The position numbers were made by a program, and so were the translations under genes. From CAYYYW01 sp964476245 (GTDB taxonomy: Bacteria; Patescibacteriota; Microgenomatia; UBA1406; HO2-37-13b), in assembly GCA_964476245.1 (NCBI GenBank), contig CAYYYW010000004.1, positions 16,307 to 80,306 on the forward strand: a stretch of DNA of 64,000 nucleotides, in the 5' to 3' direction. Below are positions 16,568 to 24,432 of the stretch, one piece after another. How positions within the stretch are numbered: the first letter of the stretch is position 1; each line of letters begins with the position of its first letter. The notes under the pieces are model-generated. The model was not told where the DNA came from. It did not search any database and was given only the letters and a program-made list of their open reading frames with translations.

Positions 16568-17450
16568 AAAAGGATTATTATTTGCTTTTCTAACTTCAAT
16601 AATTTCCGGCATTGCCATTTTTTATGCCAAGATTGCTGTGGTAAAAATAGATCCGTTAATTTTGACGACGTCAAGAAATTTATATGTAGGAGCAATTTTC
16701 TTGTTGTGGTTTTTGATTTCAAAAAAATTAAATGAAATAAAAAAGCTACCAAAAAAGCAATTAATATGGCTGATATTAATCGGGGTTGTTGGCGGAGCCT
16801 TGCCTTTTTTTCTTTTTTTTACCGGTCTTCAACTGGTGGGGGCGCAAACAGCCAATTTAATCCATAAAACTTTGTTTATTTGGGTTTCTGCTTTGACGGC
16901 AGTATTACTCAGTGAGAAATTTAATTTGATCTACGCCATAAGTTTTGTTTTGATTTTTGTTGGTAATTTTTATTTTGCCAAACTGCCGTTAGTTTTTGGC
17001 AGGGGCGAGCTTTTAATATTGGCGGCGACAATCCTTTGGTCAATTGAAACAATTCTGGCAAAAAAAGTTTTAAAGAAAATATCTTCAGAATTAATTGGTT
17101 TGTTTCGGATGGGAATTGGCTCGTTTTTTCTTTTGTTATTGGCTTTGACTTCGGGCAAAGGCGGCTTATTTTTAAGCTACAACTCGCAACAATTATCTAT
17201 CGTTTTTATTGGTGGAACGATTTTATTTTTCTATGTTTATTTTTGGTATAAAGCCCTGAGATACGCGCCGGCGAGTTTAGTAACCTTGGTCTTAACTTTT
17301 TCCGTAGTGGTTGGTAATGTTTTAAGCGGAGCTTTTGCGGGAGTGAAAATTCTGCCGAAGGATATTTATTCTTCTCTATTCATTTTTATTGGTATAAGTT
17401 TGCTTTTCTTTAAACAAAGACTGTCTTTATTAAAGACAGTCTTTAAATAG
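16548..17450 (+). CDS. DMT-superfamily transporter (two EamA domains)
   Basis: 300 residues with ten hydrophobic helices, arranged as two EamA repeats (about 8-135 and 150-292). Typical motifs are seen, such as GLQLVGAQTANLIHKT in the first half and YKALRYAPASLVTLVL in the second. Family members export or import metabolites across the inner membrane; the substrate cannot be told. It sits between the HypC-like and DUF6390 genes, and a second, half-sized EamA gene lies beside the hydrogenase subunits. Whether transport is linked to the hydrogenase is unknown. A 14-bp inverted repeat covers its last codons. Confidence 0.85.
   Translation: MKDQNLKKGLLFAFLTSIISGIAIFYAKIAVVKIDPLILTTSRNLYVGAIFLLWFLISKKLNEIKKLPKKQLIWLILIGVVGGALPFFLFFTGLQLVGAQTANLIHKTLFIWVSALTAVLLSEKFNLIYAISFVLIFVGNFYFAKLPLVFGRGELLILAATILWSIETILAKKVLKKISSELIGLFRMGIGSFFLLLLALTSGKGGLFLSYNSQQLSIVFIGGTILFFYVYFWYKALRYAPASLVTLVLTFSVVVGNVLSGAFAGVKILPKDIYSSLFIFIGISLLFFKQRLSLLKTVFK
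17416..17444 (+). terminator. 14-bp perfect inverted repeat at the end of the EamA gene
   Basis: AAAGACTGTCTTTA, one base, TAAAGACAGTCTTT. It lies inside the last codons of the transporter gene and ends eight bases before the DUF6390 start. No T-run follows, so it is more likely a processing, attenuation or translation-control hairpin than a terminator. Confidence 0.5.
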
Positions 17451-17451
17451 G

Positions 17452-18255
17452 ATGAATCGTCAAGGCTTGCTTCTTTGTGCCAAATATGCTGTTTCACCCA
17501 ATTTTTTTGGTTATTGTGGACCGTCAAAAAGCTCCGGCCTAATTGACCATTTAAAAGAAAGTCTTGCCGACAAAGAAGTTTGCAACATTCTTTCTGATTT
17601 TGAGACTTTATATCCTTATCTACAATTAATCGCCCGTCAGAATAAAATCAATGATCCTTTTGATCAACGAGTGGTTGAAGCTTATTGGATTGGTAATTCA
17701 TTATTGAAGCCGGTAGACGCCTTTGAATTCCGGGCTCTTTCCAAGGAAAAATTAATCCTTGATAAAAAATTACCCAAAAAAAACTTTCAAGAATTGTTAA
17801 CCAATATTTCCAAAAAACCTTTTTTGCCTCACCACGCTTTCCATGTTTTCAATGTTTTCAAAAGAAGCGTGGCGAACTTAGGTTCTTATGTGTTGCTGGC
17901 TATGGATGAATGTCGAATTGGACATGGCATAGTCAAACGTCAAAAGTCCCACCCTCGCCGCGCCGTCGCCAGAGCGGCTTTGGCGCGTCGGCGACAAGGC
18001 TTCGGCGGGCAGGCAGTCAAAAGTTTTTTAGTTGAGACAAGACCATTAATAAAAAAAAATAATGGGTTAGATTTCGGTTTATCAATGCTAAGAGAAATTA
18101 AAGTTGATTATAAGGGTAAGAGTTTTGTTAAAGATTTAAAAGTTGGTGATTTGGTGAGTTTTCATTGGGGGTTTGTCTGCGATGTTTTAACAGAAAAGCA
18201 AATTAAAAATTTGAGACATTACACCCAAAAGGCAATCGATTTTTATAATCAATAA
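17452..18255 (+). CDS. DUF6390 family protein, hydrogenase-locus associated, with in-frame repeat insert
   Basis: 267 residues. Recognised from its N-terminal block (LLLCAKYAVSPNFFGYCGPS), YPYLQLIARQ, and DQRVVEAYWIGNSLL in the middle. Its last third (VKDLKVGDLVSFHWGFVCDV) has a short beta-barrel-like pattern. Function is unknown; I recall the family near [NiFe] hydrogenases in Actinobacteria, which fits this locus, with HypC-like and protease genes on the same strand. Residues of about 162-190 (KRQKSHPRRAVARAALARR and on to GGQA) are encoded by a GC-rich insert unlike the rest and probably form an added loop. It starts two bases after the EamA stop. Confidence 0.6.
   Translation: MNRQGLLLCAKYAVSPNFFGYCGPSKSSGLIDHLKESLADKEVCNILSDFETLYPYLQLIARQNKINDPFDQRVVEAYWIGNSLLKPVDAFEFRALSKEKLILDKKLPKKNFQELLTNISKKPFLPHHAFHVFNVFKRSVANLGSYVLLAMDECRIGHGIVKRQKSHPRRAVARAALARRRQGFGGQAVKSFLVETRPLIKKNNGLDFGLSMLREIKVDYKGKSFVKDLKVGDLVSFHWGFVCDVLTEKQIKNLRHYTQKAIDFYNQ
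17935..18020 (+). repeat. GC-rich repeat element inserted in frame in the DUF6390 gene
   Basis: The insert is far richer in GC than its host and is bordered by near-identical AGTCAAA(A/C)GT. It encodes RRRQGFGGQA, a peptide I recall in unrelated proteins of other CPR genomes. It has partial internal symmetry (CGCCGTCGCC against GGCGCGTCGGCG). The frame stays open. Confidence 0.65.
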
Positions 18256-18281
18256 TTACCATACACTGTAGTATGGTAATT
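18254..18281 (+). terminator. 11-bp stem-loop between the DUF6390 and protease genes
   Basis: AATTACCATAC, loop ACTGTA, GTATGGTAATT. It starts within the DUF6390 stop codon and ends eight bases before the protease ATG, so it covers the expected ribosome-binding site. No T-run follows. It may act on translation or mRNA processing. Confidence 0.5.
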
Positions 18282-18289
18282 ACTCAAGT

Positions 18290-18676
18290 ATGAAAATCTA
18301 TATTTTTGGCAACCCTTTAGTTAAGGAAGACAGCTTACCATTAAGAATTCTGCCTACTTTAAAAAAATTATTTCCTCGTATCGAGTTTATAATAGCTGAT
18401 CCCAATGAAAATTTTCCACCAAAAAGTGAAAAAGATTTAATTATTTTAGATACAGTTAAAGGAATAAAAGAACCGATGATTTTAAATTTGGACGATTTGG
18501 CTGATATCAAATCAACCCCAATATCTCCGCATGATTATGACCTTTTATTTCATCTGCTTCTTTTGAAAAAAACGAAAAAACTTAACCACGTCAAAATAAT
18601 CGGTGTTCCGGAAAAGAAAAGAGGAGAAGTATTTGGATCGATTAATGGTTTGATCAAAAGCTTAAAAGATAGATAG
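18290..18676 (+). CDS. Hydrogenase maturation protease (M52/HycI-type)
   Basis: 128 residues. The M52 pattern is recognisable though diverged: an N-terminal IYIFGNPLVKEDSLPLRIL with acidic nickel-binding residues, LIILDTVKGI with the second Asp, and ISPHDYDLLFHLLLL with the His. The SPHDxD form is typical of proteases for group 3 (soluble) hydrogenases. It should cut the C-terminal tail from the large subunit, encoded just across the convergent junction, after nickel is inserted. It overlaps the convergent half-EamA gene by 23 bases. The match is by motif; the degree of divergence leaves some doubt. Confidence 0.7.
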   Translation: MKIYIFGNPLVKEDSLPLRILPTLKKLFPRIEFIIADPNENFPPKSEKDLIILDTVKGIKEPMILNLDDLADIKSTPISPHDYDLLFHLLLLKKTKKLNHVKIIGVPEKKRGEVFGSINGLIKSLKDR

Positions 18677-19085
18677 CTATCATTGCTAATACAATTCCAG
18701 TAATTTTTGCTAAGGTTAAAGACTCTCTTAAAAAAATAAAAGCTAGAATTGCAGTCAAAGCAGGATAAAGAGCCGTTAAAGGGACAACTAAGGAAGCCTC
18801 TTTTTTTGTTAATAAGAAATAAAAACCAATTAAACCGAAAGAGCCAACTACTCCTGACAATATCGCCAAAATTATTCCTATTTTGTCGGCGGAAAAAAGA
18901 CTTTTTGCCTTAAAAATAATTAGACTGTAAATTACCACAGCAGGAAAATATCCAATTAGGTCCCAAAATACTGATTTCTCACCAATTCGGTTTGTAGCTA
19001 ATTTAGCGATAAACGATCCCAATCCCCAGGATACGAATGTTATCAAAGCTACTGTTAAAGTTTCAATATTCATATTTATTTCCAT
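18654..19085 (-). CDS. Single-domain EamA/SMR-type transporter
   Basis: 143 residues with five hydrophobic helices, equal to one EamA repeat. Motifs: FVSWGLGSFIAKLATNRIG near the N-terminus and EASLVVPLTALYPALTAIL in the fourth helix, as in the half-size DMT transporters that work as dimers. The substrate is unknown. The start overlaps the end of the hydrogenase large-subunit gene by 10 bases, so it is part of that minus-strand operon. Confidence 0.8.
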   Translation of the reverse strand: MEINMNIETLTVALITFVSWGLGSFIAKLATNRIGEKSVFWDLIGYFPAVVIYSLIIFKAKSLFSADKIGIILAILSGVVGSFGLIGFYFLLTKKEASLVVPLTALYPALTAILAFIFLRESLTLAKITGIVLAMIAIYLLSF

Positions 19086-20392
19086 TTAACTTTTAAAAAA
19101 TGCGCTGCGCAGGACATGCAAGGATCAAAGGCGCGGATTAGTTTTTCAATTTCTTCAATAATTTTATCCTTCGGCACCTCTGACTCTATTAATTTTTTTA
19201 CTAATTCATAAATCGCCTTTTCCATAAGAATCTGATTTTGTCCAGTTGGAACAATAATATCGCCCTTTTTTACCGTCCCGTCATTGTTAATCTCAAGCTT
19301 GTAATATAAGGTCCCTCGCGGAGCTTCAATGACTCCGATGCCGATGGTTTCAAAAGGACGAATCACTATTGACTTTTCTTGCTCGATCGTATCAATTGAG
19401 TTGATGATTTCGCAGGAGGCATCAATGGCGTGGAGAATTTCAATTGCCTGGGCCAAGTTGTTATAAAAGAGATTTTCCGAAGGAAAAAAATTTAAATATT
19501 GAATGGCTGATTCTTTTGTTTTTGAATGTAAGTTTTGCCTGCCGATATTAAGTCGAGCAAGGGCGCCAACCATAAGAAAATTCCCATCAAATTTAAAACC
19601 GCGCGCTTGAGAGTAAGGAATAATTGCGGCATTAAGGTGCTGGCCCAGGTCTTTTTCTTCGATGGTTTTACCGTCGGAAGTTTTAATTTTTCCCTCAAGA
19701 AAAGAAAAGTCATTTGACAAAAGACCGCTAAAAGTGACGGATGAATTTAATTTAAAACAGAAGGAAGCCTCGGCAAAAATTTTTATCAGTTTTAAAATCT
19801 TTGGTCTTATTTCTAAAAGTTTTGGTTTTAAATTTTTTATATCTTCGGTTTTTGGCAATTTTGAGAACCCTCCAATGGTGGGATAGGGGGCATGAACGGA
19901 GCGGCCGCCAACAATAATTGAAAGTCTATTGCCAACTTCTTTAACGGCGAAAACATCTTCAAGCAATTGATGCTGGATTGGATCGTTTTCATCAAAATCT
20001 AAGATAGAATTTTTCCCAAAAAGATCAGGTAAAGAAAAAACATAAAGATGAAGGGCATGATCCCTAATAATTAATCCGTAGTATAAAAGTTTACGGAGAA
20101 GGATTGTCTGCGGTGATGCGGTAATCTTAAGCCCTTTTTCTACTGCTTCTATACTTGCCAAAAGGTGAGCGTTAGAACAGGTACCACAGATTCTGGCGAC
20201 CAGCTGGGGGATAGCCATTATTGATTTACCTCGGATTGCCTGAGTATAAAATCTTTTCCATTCGGAAATACTGAACTTTAAATCCTCAATTTTTTTATTT
20301 CTAATTTTTATTTCTAAAGAAGCCGCTCCTTCGATTTTTGAGATTTCTTCCAGATTGATGTCAAAATTTAAATCAAGGTTGGGATCGTGCAT
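19076..20392 (-). CDS. [NiFe] hydrogenase large (alpha) subunit, group 3-like
   Basis: 438 residues. Both nickel-binding motifs are intact: L1 RICGTC at residues 67-72 and L2 DPCMSCAAH at 423-431, giving four Cys ligands. Seven residues (FLKVKWK) follow the final His and should be removed by the maturation protease. Length and the blocks HALHLYVFSLPDLFG and GGRSVHAPYPTIGGF resemble soluble group 3b/3d enzymes. These enzymes interconvert H2 with protons and electrons, normally passing electrons to NAD(P) through diaphorase subunits; none is encoded here. It follows the small subunit with a 25-base overlap. Confidence 0.93.
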   Translation of the reverse strand: MHDPNLDLNFDINLEEISKIEGAASLEIKIRNKKIEDLKFSISEWKRFYTQAIRGKSIMAIPQLVARICGTCSNAHLLASIEAVEKGLKITASPQTILLRKLLYYGLIIRDHALHLYVFSLPDLFGKNSILDFDENDPIQHQLLEDVFAVKEVGNRLSIIVGGRSVHAPYPTIGGFSKLPKTEDIKNLKPKLLEIRPKILKLIKIFAEASFCFKLNSSVTFSGLLSNDFSFLEGKIKTSDGKTIEEKDLGQHLNAAIIPYSQARGFKFDGNFLMVGALARLNIGRQNLHSKTKESAIQYLNFFPSENLFYNNLAQAIEILHAIDASCEIINSIDTIEQEKSIVIRPFETIGIGVIEAPRGTLYYKLEINNDGTVKKGDIIVPTGQNQILMEKAIYELVKKLIESEVPKDKIIEEIEKLIRAFDPCMSCAAHFLKVKWK

Positions 20393-20856
20393 ATTAACTT
20401 ATTAAATAATTCCAAAAATTTTTTTTCATCCATTGGACAACCAGGGATTTCTTCGTCAACCGGAACAACATCAGATACTTTAAGAACTTTTTCTTTATAT
20501 TCAAATTTTTCTAGGATTGGTTTTATTTCTTCAATGTTGGTTGGATTAAAAAAATTTCTTTGATTTGAAGGAGAGCCTAAAACAGCACACGACCCAAGAG
20601 CAACTAAGATTTTAGCCTTTTGGCGGATTTTTTTTAGTTTTTCCTCTTGAGTATTGGAGGAAATTGCGCCCTCGACAAAAGCAATGTCCATTTCCTTTAA
20701 TTTTTCAGCGTTGCCTTTTCTTAATATTCGCGCATAAACCAACTCAATTTTTGGTAGCCATAGGCGATAATGGGTATTTAGAAGCTCAACAAAAACTATA
20801 GTTGAGCCTTCACAGCAAGTAAAACTAAACCAGCCGACTTTTATCTTATTGACCAT
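20368..20856 (-). CDS. [NiFe] hydrogenase small (delta) subunit with proximal-cluster motif
   Basis: 162 residues, the length of group 3 small subunits that carry only the proximal 4Fe-4S cluster. Cys candidates: C14-C15 in SFTCCEGS, C90 in VALGSCAV, C140 in IPGCPMD. In most hydrogenases the first motif is CxxC (TSCYGC); here the second Cys of that motif is Ser and an extra Cys precedes the first, giving adjacent cysteines as in complex I NuoB. It has no signal peptide, so the enzyme is cytoplasmic. It is the first gene of the minus-strand operon and diverges from nusA. Confidence 0.88.
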   Translation of the reverse strand: MVNKIKVGWFSFTCCEGSTIVFVELLNTHYRLWLPKIELVYARILRKGNAEKLKEMDIAFVEGAISSNTQEEKLKKIRQKAKILVALGSCAVLGSPSNQRNFFNPTNIEEIKPILEKFEYKEKVLKVSDVVPVDEEIPGCPMDEKKFLELFNKLICTIPTLI

Positions 20857-20926
20857 AGGCTTATTTTAACATTTTAGAAGCAAGATCAATTGATGATTAA
20901 TCCTGTTTGTGTTAAAATTAGATTAT

Positions 20927-21988
20927 ATGGTCGTAATAAAGAGCGAATTTTTTTTAGCTTTAAACCAGGTGGCTACCGAGCGGGGGATTTCTTCCGACGA
21001 CGTCCTTGAGTCAATTAAACTGGCGGTTTTAGCGGCTTACAACAAGGATTATGGGCAAGTAATAGAAGATAGCCAAAAAGAAGACGATCAAAAACTAGAA
21101 GCAACAATAGACAAAAACACCGGCGAAACAAAAATATACGAAAATAAAAAAGACGTTACTCCTCCGGGTTTTGGTCGAATCGCCGCTCAGACAGCTCGGC
21201 AGGTTATTCTTCAAAAAATACGCGAGATGGAAAAGAAAACAATGATTAAACACTATGCTTCCCAAACAGGAACGATTATCAAAAGTAGAGTAATAAGTTT
21301 TGATGGTAAAAATGTCTATCTTGATATTGGTAAAGCCGAAGGGGTGCTTCCCTACGAGGAACAAATCAGAAATGAGAAATATAACTTAAACGATGTCTAC
21401 ATCGTTTATCTTAAAGAAATAAAAACAGACAGTTTTGACAATTCAAAAATTATTGTTTCCCGAAGCGAGCCAAGATTGGTAGAAGAATTATTTAAAAAAG
21501 AAGTACCAGAGATTGCCAACAATACAGTTAAGATAAAGAAAGTAGTTCGACAACCAGGCGAGCGTACAAAGATAGCCGTATTTTCTGATCAAAACGGAGT
21601 TGATCCGGTTGGTGCCTGTGTTGGCCAAAAGGGAATTCGAGTGAAAACAGTGACCGACGAGTTGGGCGGAGAAGAAAAAATCGACATTATTCAATGGAAC
21701 AGCGACGACAGTCTTTTTATTAGAGAAGCATTGTCTCCCGCTACAATTGTTTCGGTTGAAGTTGATAAAGAAAAAAGACGAGCAAAAGTATTTGTTAATG
21801 AAAAACAAGCTCCTCTAGCCATAGGAAAGGGCGGCGTTAACGTTAATCTCTCTTCTCGATTGGTTGATTTTGAACTCGACATTGTTCAAGCTCCAGAAGA
21901 AACATTGCCTAAGGAGGTAAAAGAAGACCAGAAACAAACCTCAGAGAAAAAAACAGAAACTAAAAAAGAAAAAAAATTATCCAATTAA
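20927..21988 (+). CDS. nusA: Transcription elongation/antitermination factor NusA
   Basis: 353 residues from the ATG at 20927; the GTG six codons upstream is less likely. Order: N-terminal RNA-polymerase-binding domain (1-120), S1 domain (about 125-195; GTIIKSRVISFDGKNVYLDI), KH1 and KH2 (about 200-330; GVDPVGACVGQKGIRVKTV). A low-complexity Lys/Glu tail follows. NusA tunes pausing, termination and antitermination. It heads nusA-infB, the standard order. It diverges from the hydrogenase operon with about 70 bases between. Confidence 0.95.
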   Translation: MVVIKSEFFLALNQVATERGISSDDVLESIKLAVLAAYNKDYGQVIEDSQKEDDQKLEATIDKNTGETKIYENKKDVTPPGFGRIAAQTARQVILQKIREMEKKTMIKHYASQTGTIIKSRVISFDGKNVYLDIGKAEGVLPYEEQIRNEKYNLNDVYIVYLKEIKTDSFDNSKIIVSRSEPRLVEELFKKEVPEIANNTVKIKKVVRQPGERTKIAVFSDQNGVDPVGACVGQKGIRVKTVTDELGGEEKIDIIQWNSDDSLFIREALSPATIVSVEVDKEKRRAKVFVNEKQAPLAIGKGGVNVNLSSRLVDFELDIVQAPEETLPKEVKEDQKQTSEKKTETKKEKKLSN

Positions 21989-22003
21989 TAATTTGTCTTT
22001 TCT

Positions 22004-23467
22004 ATGAAGAAATTTATTCCTCGCTCACCGGTGGTGGTTGTTTTGGGCCATGTGGATCACGGCAAAACCACCCTATTAGATTACATTAGGAAGAGTAATA
22101 TAACTGAGAAAGAAATTGGCGGAATAACACAAGTAATTGGTGCCTATGAGGTTGTTATAGATACAAAGGAATATGATGCCAATAAAATCGCTTTTATTGA
22201 TACTCCGGGGCATGAAGCGTTTACTAAATTACGATTGCGGGGTGCCGACGTGGCTGATATTGCTATTTTAGTCGTGGATGGAGTTGATTCGGTGATGCCA
22301 CAGACAATTGAGTCGATTTATCATATAAAAAATGCCAAGATTCCTTTTGTAGTGGCTGTGAATAAAATTGATCTGCCATCAGTCAATATTGATCGGGTGA
22401 AAAAAGACTTAGCCAAACACGAAGTATTAGTTGAAGGTTTTGGGGGTGATGTTCCTTTTGTTCCAATTTCTGCTAAAAAAGGAAAAGGAATAAAAAATCT
22501 TTTAGAAACGATTCTTTTTTTAGCCTCTTTTCAAGAATTAAAATATTCGACCCAAAACTCTCTTAAAGCCTACATTATTGAGTCAAAAAAAGATAAATCC
22601 GGAATAGTTGTTTCCGCCATTATCAAAGACGGGATGCTGCGGGTAGGTGAGGTTGTCTACGCCTTAACTCACAAGGCCAAGGTGAAGGCGTTGATCAACG
22701 ACAAAGGAAAACACTTAAAAGAGGTTTGTCCTTCTACTCCTTTTCTTCTTTTAGGTTTTAAAGAGTTGCCCGAGGTGGGGGTGGAATTGACTAAGGACGA
22801 GAAACAAAAGCCGACAGTTTCTTTTTCAGCGACTACCGATGAACCTTTAAAGAGCGACGAGACCTTATTTCAAAAAAAGGATGAAAAAAAGAAACTGAGA
22901 ATTATTATTAAAACTAATAATCAAGGCTCACTTGAAGCAATTTTATCAACATTAATTAAAAATGAGAACATCGAGACAATTTTAGCTTCGGTTGGAGAAA
23001 TTGCCAAGTCGGATGTTTTTTTAGCAAAAATATCTCAGGCGGTCATTATTGGATTTTCTCTCGCGATTGACAAAAACATTGTGGAATTTGCGGAGAAAGA
23101 AAAAGTAATTATAAAATCCTATAATTTAATTTATAAGTTGTTAGAGGAGTTGACGGAAGTTTCCGGATTGTTAGAAGAAAAACAAAAAGAAGAGCAATCT
23201 TTCAAAGGAGAAGCGAAAATTTTAGCCACTTTTATCATTGAAAAAGAAAAAGTCGCCGGAATTAAGGTAATCAAAGGAAAAATTAATTTAGACGATCAAA
23301 TTAATCTTTATAGAAATAACAAGTTATTTGGAAAAGCCAAGATTGTTTCTTTAAAAACAAGGGCCAAAACAGTAAACGAGGTTAAGAAAAATGAAGAGGC
23401 AGGTATGATTTTTTATCCCCAATTTGACTTTAATATAGGCGATATGATAAAATCTTATAGTATATGA
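22004..23467 (+). CDS. infB: Translation initiation factor IF-2 (short form)
   Basis: 487 residues. The G domain begins almost at the N-terminus: G1 GHVDHGKTTL (15-24), DTPGHEAF (G3), NKID (G4). Domain II, the linker and the C-terminal fMet-tRNA-binding part follow. The long N-terminal extension of typical bacterial IF-2 is missing, as in other reduced genomes. It loads initiator tRNA on the 30S subunit with GTP. The stop overlaps the next start by four bases. Confidence 0.95.
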   Translation: MKKFIPRSPVVVVLGHVDHGKTTLLDYIRKSNITEKEIGGITQVIGAYEVVIDTKEYDANKIAFIDTPGHEAFTKLRLRGADVADIAILVVDGVDSVMPQTIESIYHIKNAKIPFVVAVNKIDLPSVNIDRVKKDLAKHEVLVEGFGGDVPFVPISAKKGKGIKNLLETILFLASFQELKYSTQNSLKAYIIESKKDKSGIVVSAIIKDGMLRVGEVVYALTHKAKVKALINDKGKHLKEVCPSTPFLLLGFKELPEVGVELTKDEKQKPTVSFSATTDEPLKSDETLFQKKDEKKKLRIIIKTNNQGSLEAILSTLIKNENIETILASVGEIAKSDVFLAKISQAVIIGFSLAIDKNIVEFAEKEKVIIKSYNLIYKLLEELTEVSGLLEEKQKEEQSFKGEAKILATFIIEKEKVAGIKVIKGKINLDDQINLYRNNKLFGKAKIVSLKTRAKTVNEVKKNEEAGMIFYPQFDFNIGDMIKSYSI

Positions 23468-24411
23468 ATAACGATCTTGGTTTTTCTCGGGTTGTTCAAG
23501 TTGTAAGCCAGCAAAATGTATTAGGGATTTGTTTACCAATTAATCCCTCTTTAGACACGGTGGCTTCGGGTACGGTTTTATATTTGGGCCTATCCAAACT
23601 TGGAAAGAACATCAATTTCTCTTGCGCTGGCGAAGTGTCTCCTCAATTTAATCTAAGTGGCGTTGACAAAATCCAAAAAAATCTAGTAGCCGGAGGCAAC
23701 AATCTTATTGTTTCATTTCCCTACGAGGATGGTGCGATTGATAAGGTTACTTATAATATTGAGGGTAATTATTTTAATTTACTGATTCAGCCAAGAGAAG
23801 GTTTAACAAAACTTGATCCTTCTCAGGTAAAATATTCTTATACGGGAGGTCAATTGGGCGCGGTTATTACCGTTGATGTTCCCAGCCTAAACTCATTAGG
23901 AGACTTATACCTAAACCACCAGGATCAATTTAAAGGAAGAGACATAATAAACATAGATAGACACTTAACCAACGCTAATTTTGGCACGATTAATTTAGTT
24001 GAGAAACAAAGTTCGTCAACTTCAGAGATCATCTTCAAGCTTTTGCAAAACCTGAACATTGAGATAGATAAGGATATGGCTACCAATTTATATACTGGCA
24101 TCATGGCAGCCACAAACAATTTTACCGCCTATTCTGTTAACGCCGATACTTTTGAAGTCAGTGCTCAACTTTTAAAGTTGGGGGCGATAAAAAGGCCAGT
24201 TTTAAAATCAAAACAACCAACCCAGGCTAATAATTTTCTATTTAAACAATCACTTCAACCAAGGGTTGCCAGAAAACCACCCTCACCTTCATCAGTTGAG
24301 AGATCTGTTTCACCAGAAGAAACAATTGAAGTAAAAGAGCATAAAGCGGAAGAAGGGACACCTAAAGATTGGTTAAAGCCAAAAATTTTTAAAGGATCAA
24401 CTCTTGTTTAA
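23464..24411 (+). CDS. DHH-family phosphoesterase-like protein with degenerate active site
   Basis: 315 residues. The nusA-infB context and the pattern LGICLPINPSLDTVASGTVL...NIDRHLTNANFG...TSEIIFKLL match NrnA/exopolyphosphatase-like DHH proteins. Key residues are changed: the DHH is DRH, and the DxDxD of the first motif reads NPSLDT. The DHHA1 part is weak; the last 80 residues are Pro-rich and disordered. Active DHH enzymes in this position degrade short RNAs and pAp. This copy may be catalytically dead or changed in role. It overlaps infB by four bases, so it is expressed with it. Confidence 0.65.
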   Translation: MNNDLGFSRVVQVVSQQNVLGICLPINPSLDTVASGTVLYLGLSKLGKNINFSCAGEVSPQFNLSGVDKIQKNLVAGGNNLIVSFPYEDGAIDKVTYNIEGNYFNLLIQPREGLTKLDPSQVKYSYTGGQLGAVITVDVPSLNSLGDLYLNHQDQFKGRDIINIDRHLTNANFGTINLVEKQSSSTSEIIFKLLQNLNIEIDKDMATNLYTGIMAATNNFTAYSVNADTFEVSAQLLKLGAIKRPVLKSKQPTQANNFLFKQSLQPRVARKPPSPSSVERSVSPEETIEVKEHKAEEGTPKDWLKPKIFKGSTLV

Positions 24412-24432
24412 AACAATATATAATTCTTCTAT

